From Legionellaceae bacterium (GTDB lineage: Bacteria > Pseudomonadota > Gammaproteobacteria > Legionellales > Legionellaceae), in contig JARGNP010000015.1 in assembly GCA_029210265.1 (NCBI GenBank), positions 1 through 57,927 of the forward strand: 57,927 nucleotides of DNA, given 5' to 3'. A model generated the notes under the pieces. That model was not told where the DNA came from and made no database searches. It was given only the letters and a program-made list of their open reading frames with translations. Shown piece by piece: positions 25,696 through 34,251 of the stretch (position 1 is its first letter; every line of letters starts with the position of its first letter). The position numbers and the translations under genes are program-made.

Positions 25696-28286
25696 TACAC
25701 ACCTCCATAGTATTTTTGAGCCACTTGATACACCGCTTGAGCGAGACTTAGGCCTTGCTTCATCAAAGCCTCAACCTCCCCAAACTCCTGCCCGTTAGAT
25801 GAAAACAGTACGCGCGTAAATGGATCTGCAAAATATCGATGAAAACTGTAGGCGCCTCCTGCTTCAAGCATGAGATTAGAAAAGCCGGAGCCCGATACAT
25901 CACCAAACGACTCAATCATGCGCTGTTGAAAGGGAGTAAAACGGTCAGGATGTTTTGAGACGTAGTTTTGAAAGTTCCCCTGCCGCATGATGATTTTTAA
26001 ATCACTGGAGGCTGCAATGGCTTGCCCTTGAATGGTGGCATCGGTATCTGCCATGTACTGCGTAATCACACCAAACCCGCCGTTATGTTTCCGTGCGGTT
26101 CTAAACCCCTGCTCAATAAAATTCGCTGCAATCGGGTTTGAGCCATCACAGAGAAAACGCCAAGCTTCATCAATGATGCAGCGTTTTTTAAGACGTCGGT
26201 CGGTTTGATAAAACTGGCCTTGTATCACCACAATCATCACGAACATCACAATCGTTAAAAGCTCAGGATTGCTTTGCAAGCCACCCATCTCAAACACCAC
26301 CAGCGGCGAATCTGCAAACTTAGGCGTCTCGCCATTAAACATGTGTCCGTAGATGCCGTCCGAGCCGTACTGATGTAACAACGTCACCAAGTCGCCGATT
26401 CTGCTATCTTGTGATACCTTGAAACGTTGGCTCAGTACCTCCAAGATGTCATCCATGCAGGCCTTTCTTCCTTGTTTCTTCCAGCAGCTTGATGCGGCGT
26501 CCAAAAGGAACGTTCTTTGAATTTGACTGATGGGCTCGTTAGGGCTTGCCATGATGGCCAGCAAGTCACGGATTTGGATGTTATCATCCACTAGGGTGTC
26601 ACGTGCGTCTTTTGACTCACCTAAAGGCACTTCAGTTTTTCCATCAAAATCAAACAGTGTGAATGGGTTCAAGGTGATTTTGGATGCATCGATGTAGGTA
26701 CCACCCACCATTTCACAGAGATGCTTGTAGGAATCCCCGAGGTCAATCACGTAGGTAACCTCACCTAAGGACAAGCCACTTAAGATTTGAGCCTGCTGAA
26801 ACATGGACTTACCGGCACCTGGAGAACCTACGGTCAAGAAATTAAAATTCGTAATGGGTAAGCTTTTGTTGTCAAACGTATCCAAGAACGCCAATTGGTG
26901 TCTGTGGGTCGGTAGCAACATCCCTTGGGGTGCACCTTTGGTGTCCGCCACAATCGGCAAAAGGTTCGCCACACTGGTGTGGGTCATGTGTTTGATAAGC
27001 CCCAGTATCGATAAGTCTTGAAAAAATCCTTCCGTGATAAAGAAAGGCAGGCTTGATAGGTACCTCACCCATTGGATGGCACGGGACTGTTGCAGCTCAA
27101 AACCAAGCTGGCGATAAGCACCGATGGCCTTCGCCACAGCGTTACGCTCCTGGTCCGGCGTTGTGAAAAGCATGAGGTTATAAAACGTCGGAAGCAACGA
27201 GAGATTACCTTTACTGCCCTCTTCGTGGATGGTGTTCCACGCAGCACCCTCCTCGGCGGCGCCGGGATTTAAAAAGTGCTGAATGCCATTGGCGTTGGCA
27301 TTGAGTGACTTAGCACGCGCTTTGGCCTTCGCTATCATCTTCTCTTGGGACACACCACGTATGGTGAAGCTCAAAAGGAACGAGCAGGGTATGCCATGCT
27401 CTGGATGAAGTAGGCTCGCAAAAACATCGGGTGACTGCCAAAGGGCAAATTGCTCAGGCCACTTCTCAATATGACAATTCACCACGCGGTGTTTATGAGG
27501 TACACCTTGTTTATCGCTGGTGTCGATATCAATACCTAGCTCATCAATCTCAAACAAGCTGTTCCCGAGGGGAAGGCTGTGTCCCAGGGGTTCATTTTGA
27601 ATCATCTGCGCCTCAGGCCAATCCAGTGAAGCATTCGGTGAAATAAGGCTTCTCATCAACACCAAAAAATCCGCTTGTTCAAGATTGGCATGCGCGAGAC
27701 CCGAGACACGGAGCTCGGAGGAGACATCTTCTCGGAGCGACTGCATGCGGGCATGCGCTTGATGATTCTTCTTCGTGGAGAAAAACAAGTACACGCGATA
27801 ATCTGCAAGCTGAGCTGCAATGTTTCGTCCATTGGTATAACCCGATACGGCGGCGCGCTCATGGTACTTAAGGCTCATCTCGGCAAGCTCCTTAAAAATC
27901 CCGCCGCGCTTAAATGAAGAAGCAAACCCTTGCTCAAGTGCATGACCTAAGTGAGGATGCTTATGCAGCATCACGGTACAATCCACCCCAACGGGAAGCT
28001 TGTTCTTAATCAGCTCCGCCATGGATTTAACCAAGGTTTCATCTGCACCTGATGCAGGCATGGCATGCAACCCAAAACCAACTGAGTTCTTGTTCATCAT
28101 GAAGAGGTCGTCGGTCATGGACTCATACGGCAAAAGCTCTTTGAGCGATGGCAAGTCAAGTGCCACCGAAGCTTTTGCTTCACGTCTTTTTTTAATCGAC
28201 GCGGGTGAAACATCACTTCCCTCGCCCATGAAGTTTGAAAAACGATGGAGCGTGTCTTGTGCTTTATCTAGAAGGTCGCTTAGCAT
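25695..28286 (-). CDS. traC: TraC ATPase of the F-type secretion system
   Basis: The protein has 863 residues (875 in F). It is a VirB4-family ATPase: an N-terminal TraC domain (about 50-470), Walker A VGSPGAGKSM near 490 and a Walker B-type block (KKRCIIDEAWRFL) near 700, followed by GFGVITQYMAD. It is peripheral to the inner membrane and energises pilus assembly. It is flanked by traV (3-base gap) and trbI (TAATG overlap), matching F order with traR/trbG-type genes missing. Confidence 0.97.
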   Translation of the reverse strand: MLSDLLDKAQDTLHRFSNFMGEGSDVSPASIKKRREAKASVALDLPSLKELLPYESMTDDLFMMNKNSVGFGLHAMPASGADETLVKSMAELIKNKLPVGVDCTVMLHKHPHLGHALEQGFASSFKRGGIFKELAEMSLKYHERAAVSGYTNGRNIAAQLADYRVYLFFSTKKNHQAHARMQSLREDVSSELRVSGLAHANLEQADFLVLMRSLISPNASLDWPEAQMIQNEPLGHSLPLGNSLFEIDELGIDIDTSDKQGVPHKHRVVNCHIEKWPEQFALWQSPDVFASLLHPEHGIPCSFLLSFTIRGVSQEKMIAKAKARAKSLNANANGIQHFLNPGAAEEGAAWNTIHEEGSKGNLSLLPTFYNLMLFTTPDQERNAVAKAIGAYRQLGFELQQSRAIQWVRYLSSLPFFITEGFFQDLSILGLIKHMTHTSVANLLPIVADTKGAPQGMLLPTHRHQLAFLDTFDNKSLPITNFNFLTVGSPGAGKSMFQQAQILSGLSLGEVTYVIDLGDSYKHLCEMVGGTYIDASKITLNPFTLFDFDGKTEVPLGESKDARDTLVDDNIQIRDLLAIMASPNEPISQIQRTFLLDAASSCWKKQGRKACMDDILEVLSQRFKVSQDSRIGDLVTLLHQYGSDGIYGHMFNGETPKFADSPLVVFEMGGLQSNPELLTIVMFVMIVVIQGQFYQTDRRLKKRCIIDEAWRFLCDGSNPIAANFIEQGFRTARKHNGGFGVITQYMADTDATIQGQAIAASSDLKIIMRQGNFQNYVSKHPDRFTPFQQRMIESFGDVSGSGFSNLMLEAGGAYSFHRYFADPFTRVLFSSNGQEFGEVEALMKQGLSLAQAVYQVAQKYYGGV

Positions 28287-28289
28287 GAC

Positions 28290-28565
28290 TTATCTACCTC
28301 TCGTGTTCGCAGACTTTGGCGTAAACCAACCATCTTGTGTATGCTGGTTCTGGGCGAGGGATTGCTTCCCGCCTCGCCCAGCCTTCACCGTCGATTCATA
28401 ACGATTCCCCGAGGTCAGATAAAGCCCCTTGTCCGCCATAGCATTTGCTTCTTCAATACTTAAGCAACTGTCCGCTGCGGTTTGATTGCAGCTAAACGGT
28501 GACACCGAACATGAGCTCATGGTGAGTACGCAGGCGCTAAGCGCCAAGGGTTTTAAAAACTTCAT
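28290..28565 (-). CDS. traV: TraV-like outer-membrane lipoprotein, short form
   Basis: The 91-residue protein has a lipoprotein signal with Cys at about residue 19 (LTMSSC), then two closely spaced Cys (PFSCNQTAADSCLS), as in TraV. TraV anchors TraK and TraB into the envelope-spanning core complex. F TraV has 171 residues, so this copy lacks much of the C-terminal half, which fits the short variants of some environmental plasmids. It sits between traB (4-base overlap) and traC. Confidence 0.82.
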   Translation of the reverse strand: MKFLKPLALSACVLTMSSCSVSPFSCNQTAADSCLSIEEANAMADKGLYLTSGNRYESTVKAGRGGKQSLAQNQHTQDGWFTPKSANTRGR

Positions 28566-29818
28566 GGGTTCGCTCCATTCATACTGAGTTCAGGCTGCGG
28601 TTTGATTTGGTTTAAAATTTCTGGAGGCACGTTAAACGTCCCGTTATCCGCCGCATACGCGGGCGGCGTTGCTTGGCGGGTGTTGTCCACCTTCGCCTGC
28701 TGCCGCGCTTTGGTCTCATCTTCGGATTCAAGGTTGAAGCCGTCTTTGAAAACGATAGTGACTAAATTTCCTGAGCCTACCTGGATGACCGGGTGAAATA
28801 ATTCTGCACGACGGACATAGTGACTGGCGAGCATATCAGAGCTTTTAGCGCCTCCTCCAAGCAAGGTATAAGCACCCATATTGGTTGTAGGTACAGCTGA
28901 GGCCGCTCCCAGTGGGTTCATGGTTAAAATCGATTGCGTGTACTGCGCAGCTGAACTAATGCCCGACATGATGCCGCCAAGGCCGGCCCAGGCCATAGTT
29001 TTATTGTCACGCATCATCGGTTGACCTTTAATACCCACCTTGCCACCAAAGAACGCCCAACCGGTCACCGGCCTATCAATGATGGGCTCGCCCGGTCTTG
29101 CGCAGGAGAGCTTATCGAGCACCACATAGGCGCGCTCACTCGATACATCCCCCCAAGCGCTCCCTGTCACAAAGCACCCCTTCATCTGAGAATGACGGCC
29201 GTTAGGTAAGGTGCCGTTTTGAACCAGTTTAAACAGCATCACGCCGTTGTTTTTACTCTGGCCATTTACCCCAGCATCCGCGTCAGCGCCACCTAAAATT
29301 ACCGCCGGTACAAACGTACCGCTGGGCACGTAACGCTCATCTTTCTTGCCGGTGTCATAACGAAACGAGAGGGCTTGGGCGCGAGGCTTTGGACGTGGTT
29401 TAGACCAACCGGCATCCATCGCGGTGCCCGTTTGATTAAGTGCAAGTTCAGGGCCGGGTTTAGGTGTTGATGCCACCTTCATCGCCTCACCCACCAGCAG
29501 GGACAATTTCTTCGACTCTTCATTGTGCGCCGTGTCACTTGCTTTCAAGGTGTCTTGGAGCTGTTTAACTTGTGACTTCAAGCCCTCAAGCTCACTTTGT
29601 TGGGCTGTGAGCGCACTTTCAGCATTGGCGTCACTGAACGATGAATCCACCACCCCAACCAGATTTACGGGCTCTTCTTGTTTGCTTGTTTTTTTAGGCT
29701 TGCCGTTCGAGAGCAGGGCGACCGTTGTCGTACCGACCATCAACACACTGAGCACGGCCAGAGTCAGATTACGGCGCTGTTTGCCTTGAATAGCTTTATT
29801 GAGCGAGAACTTAAGCAT
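28562..29818 (-). CDS. traB: TraB core-complex protein
   Basis: The 418-residue protein (475 in F) has one membrane helix (about 19-38), then a coiled coil (residues 65-110), a proline-rich linker (PRPKPR) and a VirB10-like C-terminal domain (YVPSGTFVPAVILGG..., GCFVTGSAWGDVSSERAYVVLD, WAGLGGIMSGISSA). TraB spans from the inner to the outer membrane and forms the channel core with TraK and TraV. It overlaps traK by 8 bases and traV by 4. Confidence 0.96.
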   Translation of the reverse strand: MLKFSLNKAIQGKQRRNLTLAVLSVLMVGTTTVALLSNGKPKKTSKQEEPVNLVGVVDSSFSDANAESALTAQQSELEGLKSQVKQLQDTLKASDTAHNEESKKLSLLVGEAMKVASTPKPGPELALNQTGTAMDAGWSKPRPKPRAQALSFRYDTGKKDERYVPSGTFVPAVILGGADADAGVNGQSKNNGVMLFKLVQNGTLPNGRHSQMKGCFVTGSAWGDVSSERAYVVLDKLSCARPGEPIIDRPVTGWAFFGGKVGIKGQPMMRDNKTMAWAGLGGIMSGISSAAQYTQSILTMNPLGAASAVPTTNMGAYTLLGGGAKSSDMLASHYVRRAELFHPVIQVGSGNLVTIVFKDGFNLESEDETKARQQAKVDNTRQATPPAYAADNGTFNVPPEILNQIKPQPELSMNGANP

Positions 29819-30494
29819 GGCGCACCACCTTATAAATCGTAGCGTGCTCGCCAGGCATTAAGGTTTTCGATGTAAGCTTGACGGCCGCCGTACCCTGTGA
29901 CGAGAACCAAGACTCGCTTAAAGTAATCGGTGCCCGGCCTCCGTGATAGATGGTGAATACTTCGCCGTTCAATGACTCACCGACGTAACTAAGCGCAGGC
30001 GTCACTTTAAGGCCATTTTGATAACGCGTTATTTTTCCATAACGTTTTTTCTTAACGTAACCTTCGGGCGTTTTATTGGTCACCATCTCTTGCATCAGTT
30101 CACGGACTTCATAAGCATGGTAGGGTGACGTCACCACGGGTTTTTTAACCGCGACCACCGGGGTTTTCGGTACAAACTGAACGGTTTGACCTAAGGCGTC
30201 CTCGGGGTTAATCGTGGCGGAGAAATGTCGTCCGCCTTCCGTGCTCACAAATAAGGTAAATGCCTTATCCACCAGCAGCGTGACATACAAGCTGCCGTCG
30301 GCTTCGTTCTGCACGCCCAGTGCACCTTCAGGAAAATGCACCTGTGTGATTTTGTCCCCTTTAACCACAAGCCGGTTGGCGTTGGAGTCGCTTAGGTGGA
30401 TGGAGACATCGCCGTTTTCTTGGAACGTCTGAGTTGTTAATGCGTGGCTCATACCGGATAACAGGACAAGGCCACACGCCAAGGTCTTACGCAT
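29811..30494 (-). CDS. traK: TraK core-complex secretin-like protein
   Basis: The start at 30494 has GGAGG 6-7 bases upstream and gives MRKTLACGLVLLSGMSHA, a signal peptide; 227 residues result (242 in F). It has the TraK/VirB9-like pattern: NRLVVKGDKITQVHFPEG near 45-60 and the C-terminal domain with YVGESLNGEVFTIYHGGRAPITL. TraK is periplasmic/outer-membrane and binds TraB and TraV. Start and stop overlap traE and traB respectively by 8 bases. Confidence 0.93.
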   Translation of the reverse strand: MRKTLACGLVLLSGMSHALTTQTFQENGDVSIHLSDSNANRLVVKGDKITQVHFPEGALGVQNEADGSLYVTLLVDKAFTLFVSTEGGRHFSATINPEDALGQTVQFVPKTPVVAVKKPVVTSPYHAYEVRELMQEMVTNKTPEGYVKKKRYGKITRYQNGLKVTPALSYVGESLNGEVFTIYHGGRAPITLSESWFSSQGTAAVKLTSKTLMPGEHATIYKVVRHA

Positions 30495-31053
30495 GCGCGT
30501 CCTCCTCGTGAAGAAATTGCTCAATCGATAACCGACCTAAGTGATAGCGATACTGGAAAACGTAACTCATTTTCACATCGTCTAGCGCACGAAGACCGAC
30601 GCTTCTTTTTAACAACCCTGTCATGACCACGCGGAGATTTTTAGGGTCCACGTAATTCCCTGTTAATACAAAATAACTAGATATTTTCTGAGACTTAATA
30701 GCATTTGCCTCACGCTTCAGTTGCGATAAAAACTGGGGGTAATGCTTGCTTGATACAAATTCCAACAAATGCTGATGGTGGGCATCCACCGTCTCAGGCG
30801 TCACATTCAACCGTGAATACAAGAAATTCTCACTCATCATCGTTAAGTAATGGCTGTCCACGGCAGCGTCACTCTTGGTGTAACTCTCCCCGCCTGAAAA
30901 AGGGGTTACCTCAACTTTTTGATGAACCGACGTATACCACGCCAAGCTACCCATCAAGAGGTTGGTGATTAAAAGCGTAAATACGAGGGCAACCATCAGA
31001 TTTAATCGTGATGCCAGTTGACCAAGTCGATGTTGCTGTACATTAAAGTTCAT
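30487..31053 (-). CDS. traE: TraE pilus assembly protein
   Basis: With the ATG at 31053 (AAGG ahead, 2 bases past the traL stop) the protein has 188 residues, exactly the F TraE length. One membrane helix (about 20-44) is followed by a VirB8-like periplasmic domain with HQKVEVTPFSGGESY and YFVLTGNYVDPKNLRVV, then SYVFQYRYHLGRLSIEQF at the end. It is an inner-membrane pilus assembly protein in F order A-L-E-K. Confidence 0.94.
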   Translation of the reverse strand: MNFNVQQHRLGQLASRLNLMVALVFTLLITNLLMGSLAWYTSVHQKVEVTPFSGGESYTKSDAAVDSHYLTMMSENFLYSRLNVTPETVDAHHQHLLEFVSSKHYPQFLSQLKREANAIKSQKISSYFVLTGNYVDPKNLRVVMTGLLKRSVGLRALDDVKMSYVFQYRYHLGRLSIEQFLHEEDAHA

Positions 31054-31055
31054 GA

Positions 31056-31355
31056 TTAAGCCTTCCAAATGCGTCGGTGAGATGCCGGTAATTTAGGTGT
31101 AATGACCTGCATCACGCTACGAGGCAGATGCCAATAAGCAAGCACCACTAAAAACCGAGGGCCCCGACCCTTTTTGAGATGTCGAAGAAGAGCTAAAACG
31201 CCTGCTCCCAGCACCATCACCAAAACCTTTTGGTTTGAGAGCACTAAAAAAAGCACGGCAAACACGGCAACGCACAACTCATCTAGGCTCAGGGTAAAGT
31301 ACCGCCGAGGTTCATCTAAATGACTCACCAGGCGGTATAAGTTCGTCCTGCTCAT
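31056..31355 (-). CDS. traL: TraL pilus assembly protein
   Basis: The start is set at the ATG at 31355, one base after the traA stop, giving MSRTNLYRLVSHLDEPRRYFTLSLDEL and 99 residues (91 in F). A longer frame running back to 31529 lies inside traA in another frame and is rejected. The pattern is an N-terminal cytoplasmic segment, a hydrophobic stretch (about 27-60) and a basic C-terminus (RRIW). TraL is the VirB3-like inner-membrane component. Confidence 0.92.
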   Translation of the reverse strand: MSRTNLYRLVSHLDEPRRYFTLSLDELCVAVFAVLFLVLSNQKVLVMVLGAGVLALLRHLKKGRGPRFLVVLAYWHLPRSVMQVITPKLPASHRRIWKA

Positions 31356-31356
31356 C

Positions 31357-31647
31357 TTAACTAAACACAAAAAGATGTAAGAAAACGCCCGGAACAAAAG
31401 CAACAAAAAATGTCCCAAGGAATGCCATCGGGTTCTTACTTTTAATGTAAGCCGCAGCCGCCAAAATAATATCCACCAGGATGAATATCTTCCAGAAGTA
31501 CCCAGAGCCCCCCAGCATGTCCTGAACATCGCCCGTCAAGGCTGTTGCAAGCTTATCTTCTGCAAAAGCGTAACTAGATAACAACATCCCTGTCGTAATC
31601 AGTGCGCCTCGCTTACATCTAGCTGCTATTTTTTTACTCATTTTCAT
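31357..31647 (-). CDS. traA: TraA propilin (F-type)
   Basis: The 96-residue prepropilin has a basic, hydrophobic leader (KKIAARCKRGALITTGMLLSS) with a likely cleavage after AFA (residue 29), leaving a mature pilin of about 67 residues. Mature pilin has two hydrophobic helices (FWKIFILVDIILAAAAYI and FLGTFFVAFVPGVFLHLFVF) linked by KSKNPM, the F-pilin hairpin topology. No traQ chaperone or traX acetylase gene is seen. GGGG lies upstream of the ATG. It is the first structural gene of the pilus operon. Confidence 0.9.
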   Translation of the reverse strand: MKMSKKIAARCKRGALITTGMLLSSYAFAEDKLATALTGDVQDMLGGSGYFWKIFILVDIILAAAAYIKSKNPMAFLGTFFVAFVPGVFLHLFVFS

Positions 31648-31765
31648 GGTGTTTCCCCTTTTTTAGGCCAAAGAAATCCCTGGGCGCAGATGTGCCCAAT
31701 TTTTTTGACCTGATTTAAAAAATGTTTACAGCGTTAGGTCTTGTTCCATCAAGCCTAATTTCTTA
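31648..31765. promoter_or_regulatory. traA leader with hairpin
   Basis: The 118 bases between traT and traA contain a hairpin, TGGGC/GCCCA at 31681-31698, followed on the plus strand by a run of T (31700-31707). On the minus strand, which is the direction of the transfer genes, it would be a leader stem preceded by A residues rather than a terminator. It may separate traT from traA expression. No clear promoter was fixed. Confidence 0.35.
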
Positions 31766-32518
31766 TTAAAAAAGTCCTGCAAGCGTCTTCACGAGACCCT
31801 CTTCCAAGACCGGTCTTGCCTTGTTAAAAGACAAGTTCACACGGCCCGCGTTTGAAACAACGCGTGTTCGATACCGTTGATAGTCACTCTGTTTAGAATA
31901 AGTTTGTTGGCTCGATGAAGCGCTTCCGTTCTGAAGGGATGAATTAAACTGCTCATCCACCTTAACGCCGTGCGCCAAGCGCTCTGAAATCTGAACATCC
32001 GTCACCATGGTGTAGTTCACATCTTTAACCAATGAATCTGCTGCAAGACCAACCAAGCCTCCACCCACGCCACCGCCTACGATAGCATTCGTATTACCTG
32101 CCAGTGCACCAATCCCGGCACCCGCAACACCACCTGAAATGGCTGAACCGTACCCACCACCCAAGGCGCGCTGACTGGCTGTTACACTCATCTTATCGAG
32201 GTTCAAAACATTAGCCTGAAGAAGATAATGCGCTGAACTTGGGTTACCAACCACACGAAAACCATGTGCAACCAAAGCCGTTCGCAACTGGGGTGCAATA
32301 TCTAAATCCTTGCCAGACGTATTCTTAACCGACACATGAACCGTCTTCTGAGATGGCGCAACTGGATCTAAAAATATCGTCTCACTTAAATTGGTTCGGC
32401 TATCCATGTTTCGATGCTCAAGCGCTGTCTGTGTTGCAGCACAACTCATAAGCGCTGAAGCAGCAACGACTGTTGCCACAAATCGCGAACTACGTAAAAC
32501 CTTCCCTACTGCTTTCAT
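31766..32518 (-). CDS. traT: TraT surface exclusion/complement resistance lipoprotein
   Basis: The 250-residue protein (244 in F) has a lipoprotein signal with Cys in ALMSC (about residue 25) and a glycine-zipper segment (GGVAGAGIGALAGNTNAIVG) near 130-160. Its C-terminal part has the TraT pattern YTMVTDVQISERL and YRTRVVSNAGRVNLSF. TraT is an abundant outer-membrane lipoprotein that blocks mating-pair formation with cells already carrying the plasmid. In F it lies between traS and traD; here it precedes traA, so it has moved to the head of the operon. Confidence 0.95.
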   Translation of the reverse strand: MKAVGKVLRSSRFVATVVAASALMSCAATQTALEHRNMDSRTNLSETIFLDPVAPSQKTVHVSVKNTSGKDLDIAPQLRTALVAHGFRVVGNPSSAHYLLQANVLNLDKMSVTASQRALGGGYGSAISGGVAGAGIGALAGNTNAIVGGGVGGGLVGLAADSLVKDVNYTMVTDVQISERLAHGVKVDEQFNSSLQNGSASSSQQTYSKQSDYQRYRTRVVSNAGRVNLSFNKARPVLEEGLVKTLAGLF

Positions 32519-32538
32519 GCCCTTCTCCTCGATTTAAA

Positions 32539-32751
32539 TTAACTGCGAGCTCGAACCCTGCGCGTCGACGGGGTACGTGACGCTAACCTCGTGCCGTAAT
32601 TTCTTTCCAAAAGCTCACTTCGAACAATCGCCATGGAATCAGGTGCTGAAATCCCAATTCTTGCGTACTCGCCTACTTGCTCAAGCACAGTGATTTGAAT
32701 ATCTTCTCGAATCATAAAGCCCTGGCCCTTCTTTCTCTCTAAAACCAACAC
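32539..32751 (-). CDS. csrA: CsrA-family RNA-binding regulator (copy 1)
   Basis: The start is the GTG at 32751, which has GGAG 6 bases ahead and yields MLVLERKKGQGF, aligning with the canonical CsrA opening MLVLTRK; the frame can be extended two codons to an ATG at 32757, but the GGAG is then adjacent. The protein has 70 residues, with IGISAPDSMAIVRSELLERN matching the CsrA strand beta-5 and helix. CsrA dimers bind GGA motifs in mRNA leaders and usually block translation. The end (STRRVRARS) is an extra basic tail. It sits next to a second copy, upstream of the transfer operon. Confidence 0.9.
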   Translation of the reverse strand: MLVLERKKGQGFMIREDIQITVLEQVGEYARIGISAPDSMAIVRSELLERNYGTRLASRTPSTRRVRARS

Positions 32752-32772
32752 AACCATCTCCTGTAAATCAAC

Positions 32773-32955
32773 CTAATTACTGTTAAACCTCACGTGGCTA
32801 TCACTCTGCCGAAGCAACTCCGTTCTCAAAACCGGAACCGATCGTGGTGCAGAAATACCTACCTCAACCTCACCATTCTTGTTATTCAGAATAATGACTT
32901 GGACGTCGTCGCTGATCATGAATCCCTGTCCTTTCTTTCTCGTTAAAATCAACAT
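32773..32955 (-). CDS. csrA: CsrA-family RNA-binding regulator (copy 2)
   Basis: This 60-residue CsrA homologue begins MLILTRKKGQGFMISDDVQV, with VEVGISAPRSVPVLRTELLR in the RNA-binding core including the conserved Arg near residue 44. It differs enough from copy 1 that the two are old paralogues rather than a recent duplication. CsrA homologues with a repressor and an HTH gene are a recurrent module (lvr-type) of Legionella mobile elements, where they control transfer or excision. It lies 17 bases upstream of copy 1 and downstream of the HTH gene at 32988. Confidence 0.92.
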   Translation of the reverse strand: MLILTRKKGQGFMISDDVQVIILNNKNGEVEVGISAPRSVPVLRTELLRQSDSHVRFNSN

Positions 32956-32987
32956 ACTTATTCCCCTTATTATTATTCAATGATTGC

Positions 32988-34049
32988 TTAACATGTCTCT
33001 GAAGCTTGCCTACTCATAAACGCCTCAAGCTTATCTTCCATCTCTGTAATTCGAACCTGCGCTTCCTTCACGCACTTCTCAAACGTGGCCTTCGCATGCC
33101 CTGGGGCGCTACGGCATAAGCGTTTAAAATGTGTTGCTTCCGCATGTGCGGCTTGTAAACCGCTGTTAAGAGTATCCAAGTGGTTTGACTGCTTAACCTC
33201 TGCTTCAAACACCATGCCTGAAGGACGCTGCCACTCACCTCGCTGAATCACCACACGTATGGCATTAAGCTTGTGTGCAAAGTCGCGGCCACACGCTTTA
33301 AAACAATCCTCGCTCAGCAAACAGTGAACGACTTCGTCTCTCAAGCTGGCTTTAAAAGCGTCGTCTACGGAAAGGTTGTTAATCATCTGCGTTGTTCGTT
33401 GCTCTTGAGCTGGCGTTAATGTGTCACCAATGCGTAGCTCGGTGCCTGGTGAAGCAATCGGTGTTGGGGTTGATGTAGGTTTTGTGGTTTGTTTTTTGGG
33501 AGAAGAAAAAGCAGCAGCAGGAGATACTGGATTAGCACCACCAAGCTCATCACTTACCTCTTTGCTTGCTGCTGCTTGTTTTTCTTGTTGTTTATTATAT
33601 TTATTATTTATTAGGAGCGGATTTTCCGGGGCCGAGTCGACCGGCGCCGGGTTTTCCGCCAGGGATGCTTTTGCCGCAGGCGTGTTTTCAGGTTCGGGGT
33701 GAGAATGCCCATGATTATTAGGTTGTTGGTCTTCTTCGTTTGAATCAAAAACAGAGAGCTCATGAACCACATATTCGTACTGACCAAATCTTCCTGTGGT
33801 GTTATCTCGCTTATGCTCGACGGTAATAAAGCCTTTATTTTTAAGCTCATTAAGCAATGAGCGAACGGCGTCTCGGCCATTGGTCGCATGGTTTACGAGA
33901 TCGCGAACGCAGACTCTCCAGTCATGGTGCATACCCATAAGATAGGAATGCAACCCTTTAGCACCCCATGATAATTCTGTGTCTTGTAAGCAAGATTTAT
34001 CGACAACCAGGAAGTTCCTATTCCTTCGCTCTATACGCAATACCGTCAT
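32988..34049 (-). CDS. Winged-helix plasmid regulator (Lvr-type helix-turn-helix protein)
   Basis: The 353-residue protein has an N-terminal DNA-binding part (about 1-100): VLRIERRNRNFLVVDKSCLQD, then LSWGAKGLHSYLMGMHHDW and a winged-helix segment NGRDAVRSLLNELKNKGFI. This is the replication-initiator/phage-type HTH seen in many plasmid proteins. The middle (about 110-210) is a low-complexity Pro/Ala/Ser/Asn linker, and the C-terminal part is helical and charged. It is upstream of two csrA genes and divergent from the S24 repressor, so a role in switching transfer on or off is plausible. AAGGA precedes the ATG at 34049. Confidence 0.7.
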   Translation of the reverse strand: MTVLRIERRNRNFLVVDKSCLQDTELSWGAKGLHSYLMGMHHDWRVCVRDLVNHATNGRDAVRSLLNELKNKGFITVEHKRDNTTGRFGQYEYVVHELSVFDSNEEDQQPNNHGHSHPEPENTPAAKASLAENPAPVDSAPENPLLINNKYNKQQEKQAAASKEVSDELGGANPVSPAAAFSSPKKQTTKPTSTPTPIASPGTELRIGDTLTPAQEQRTTQMINNLSVDDAFKASLRDEVVHCLLSEDCFKACGRDFAHKLNAIRVVIQRGEWQRPSGMVFEAEVKQSNHLDTLNSGLQAAHAEATHFKRLCRSAPGHAKATFEKCVKEAQVRITEMEDKLEAFMSRQASETC

Positions 34050-34251
34050 TGTATTTATATTCCTTACCTTTTATATACTCAATACACCCTTATAGCCGAG
34101 ATGATTCCTGATTGATTCCTGCAGCAATTGGATATATACTTCACCTTTACTTAATAGTAAGTCCTATGGTAGTTATAACTTACAACAAAGTCAATGCTTT
34201 GAGTGGTAATACATTTAAAAGTAAGTGGATAATTTATTTTAGGTATATAAA
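34050..34251. promoter_or_regulatory. Divergent control region with palindromic operator
   Basis: TTACTTAATAGTAA at 34147-34160 has perfect 5-bp arms (TTACT/AGTAA), and related half-sites (AACTTAC, AAAGTAAG) occur at about 34177 and 34212. The palindrome CTTACTTTAAAGTAAG at 34451-34466 inside the repressor gene shares the same half-site. These are probable operators for the divergent repressor. The region is very AT-rich and lies between two regulators reading outward. Confidence 0.5.

Noticed and set aside
31356-31529. Longer start for TraL
   Set aside because: It lies within traA in another frame; the ATG at 31355 gives the usual TraL length.
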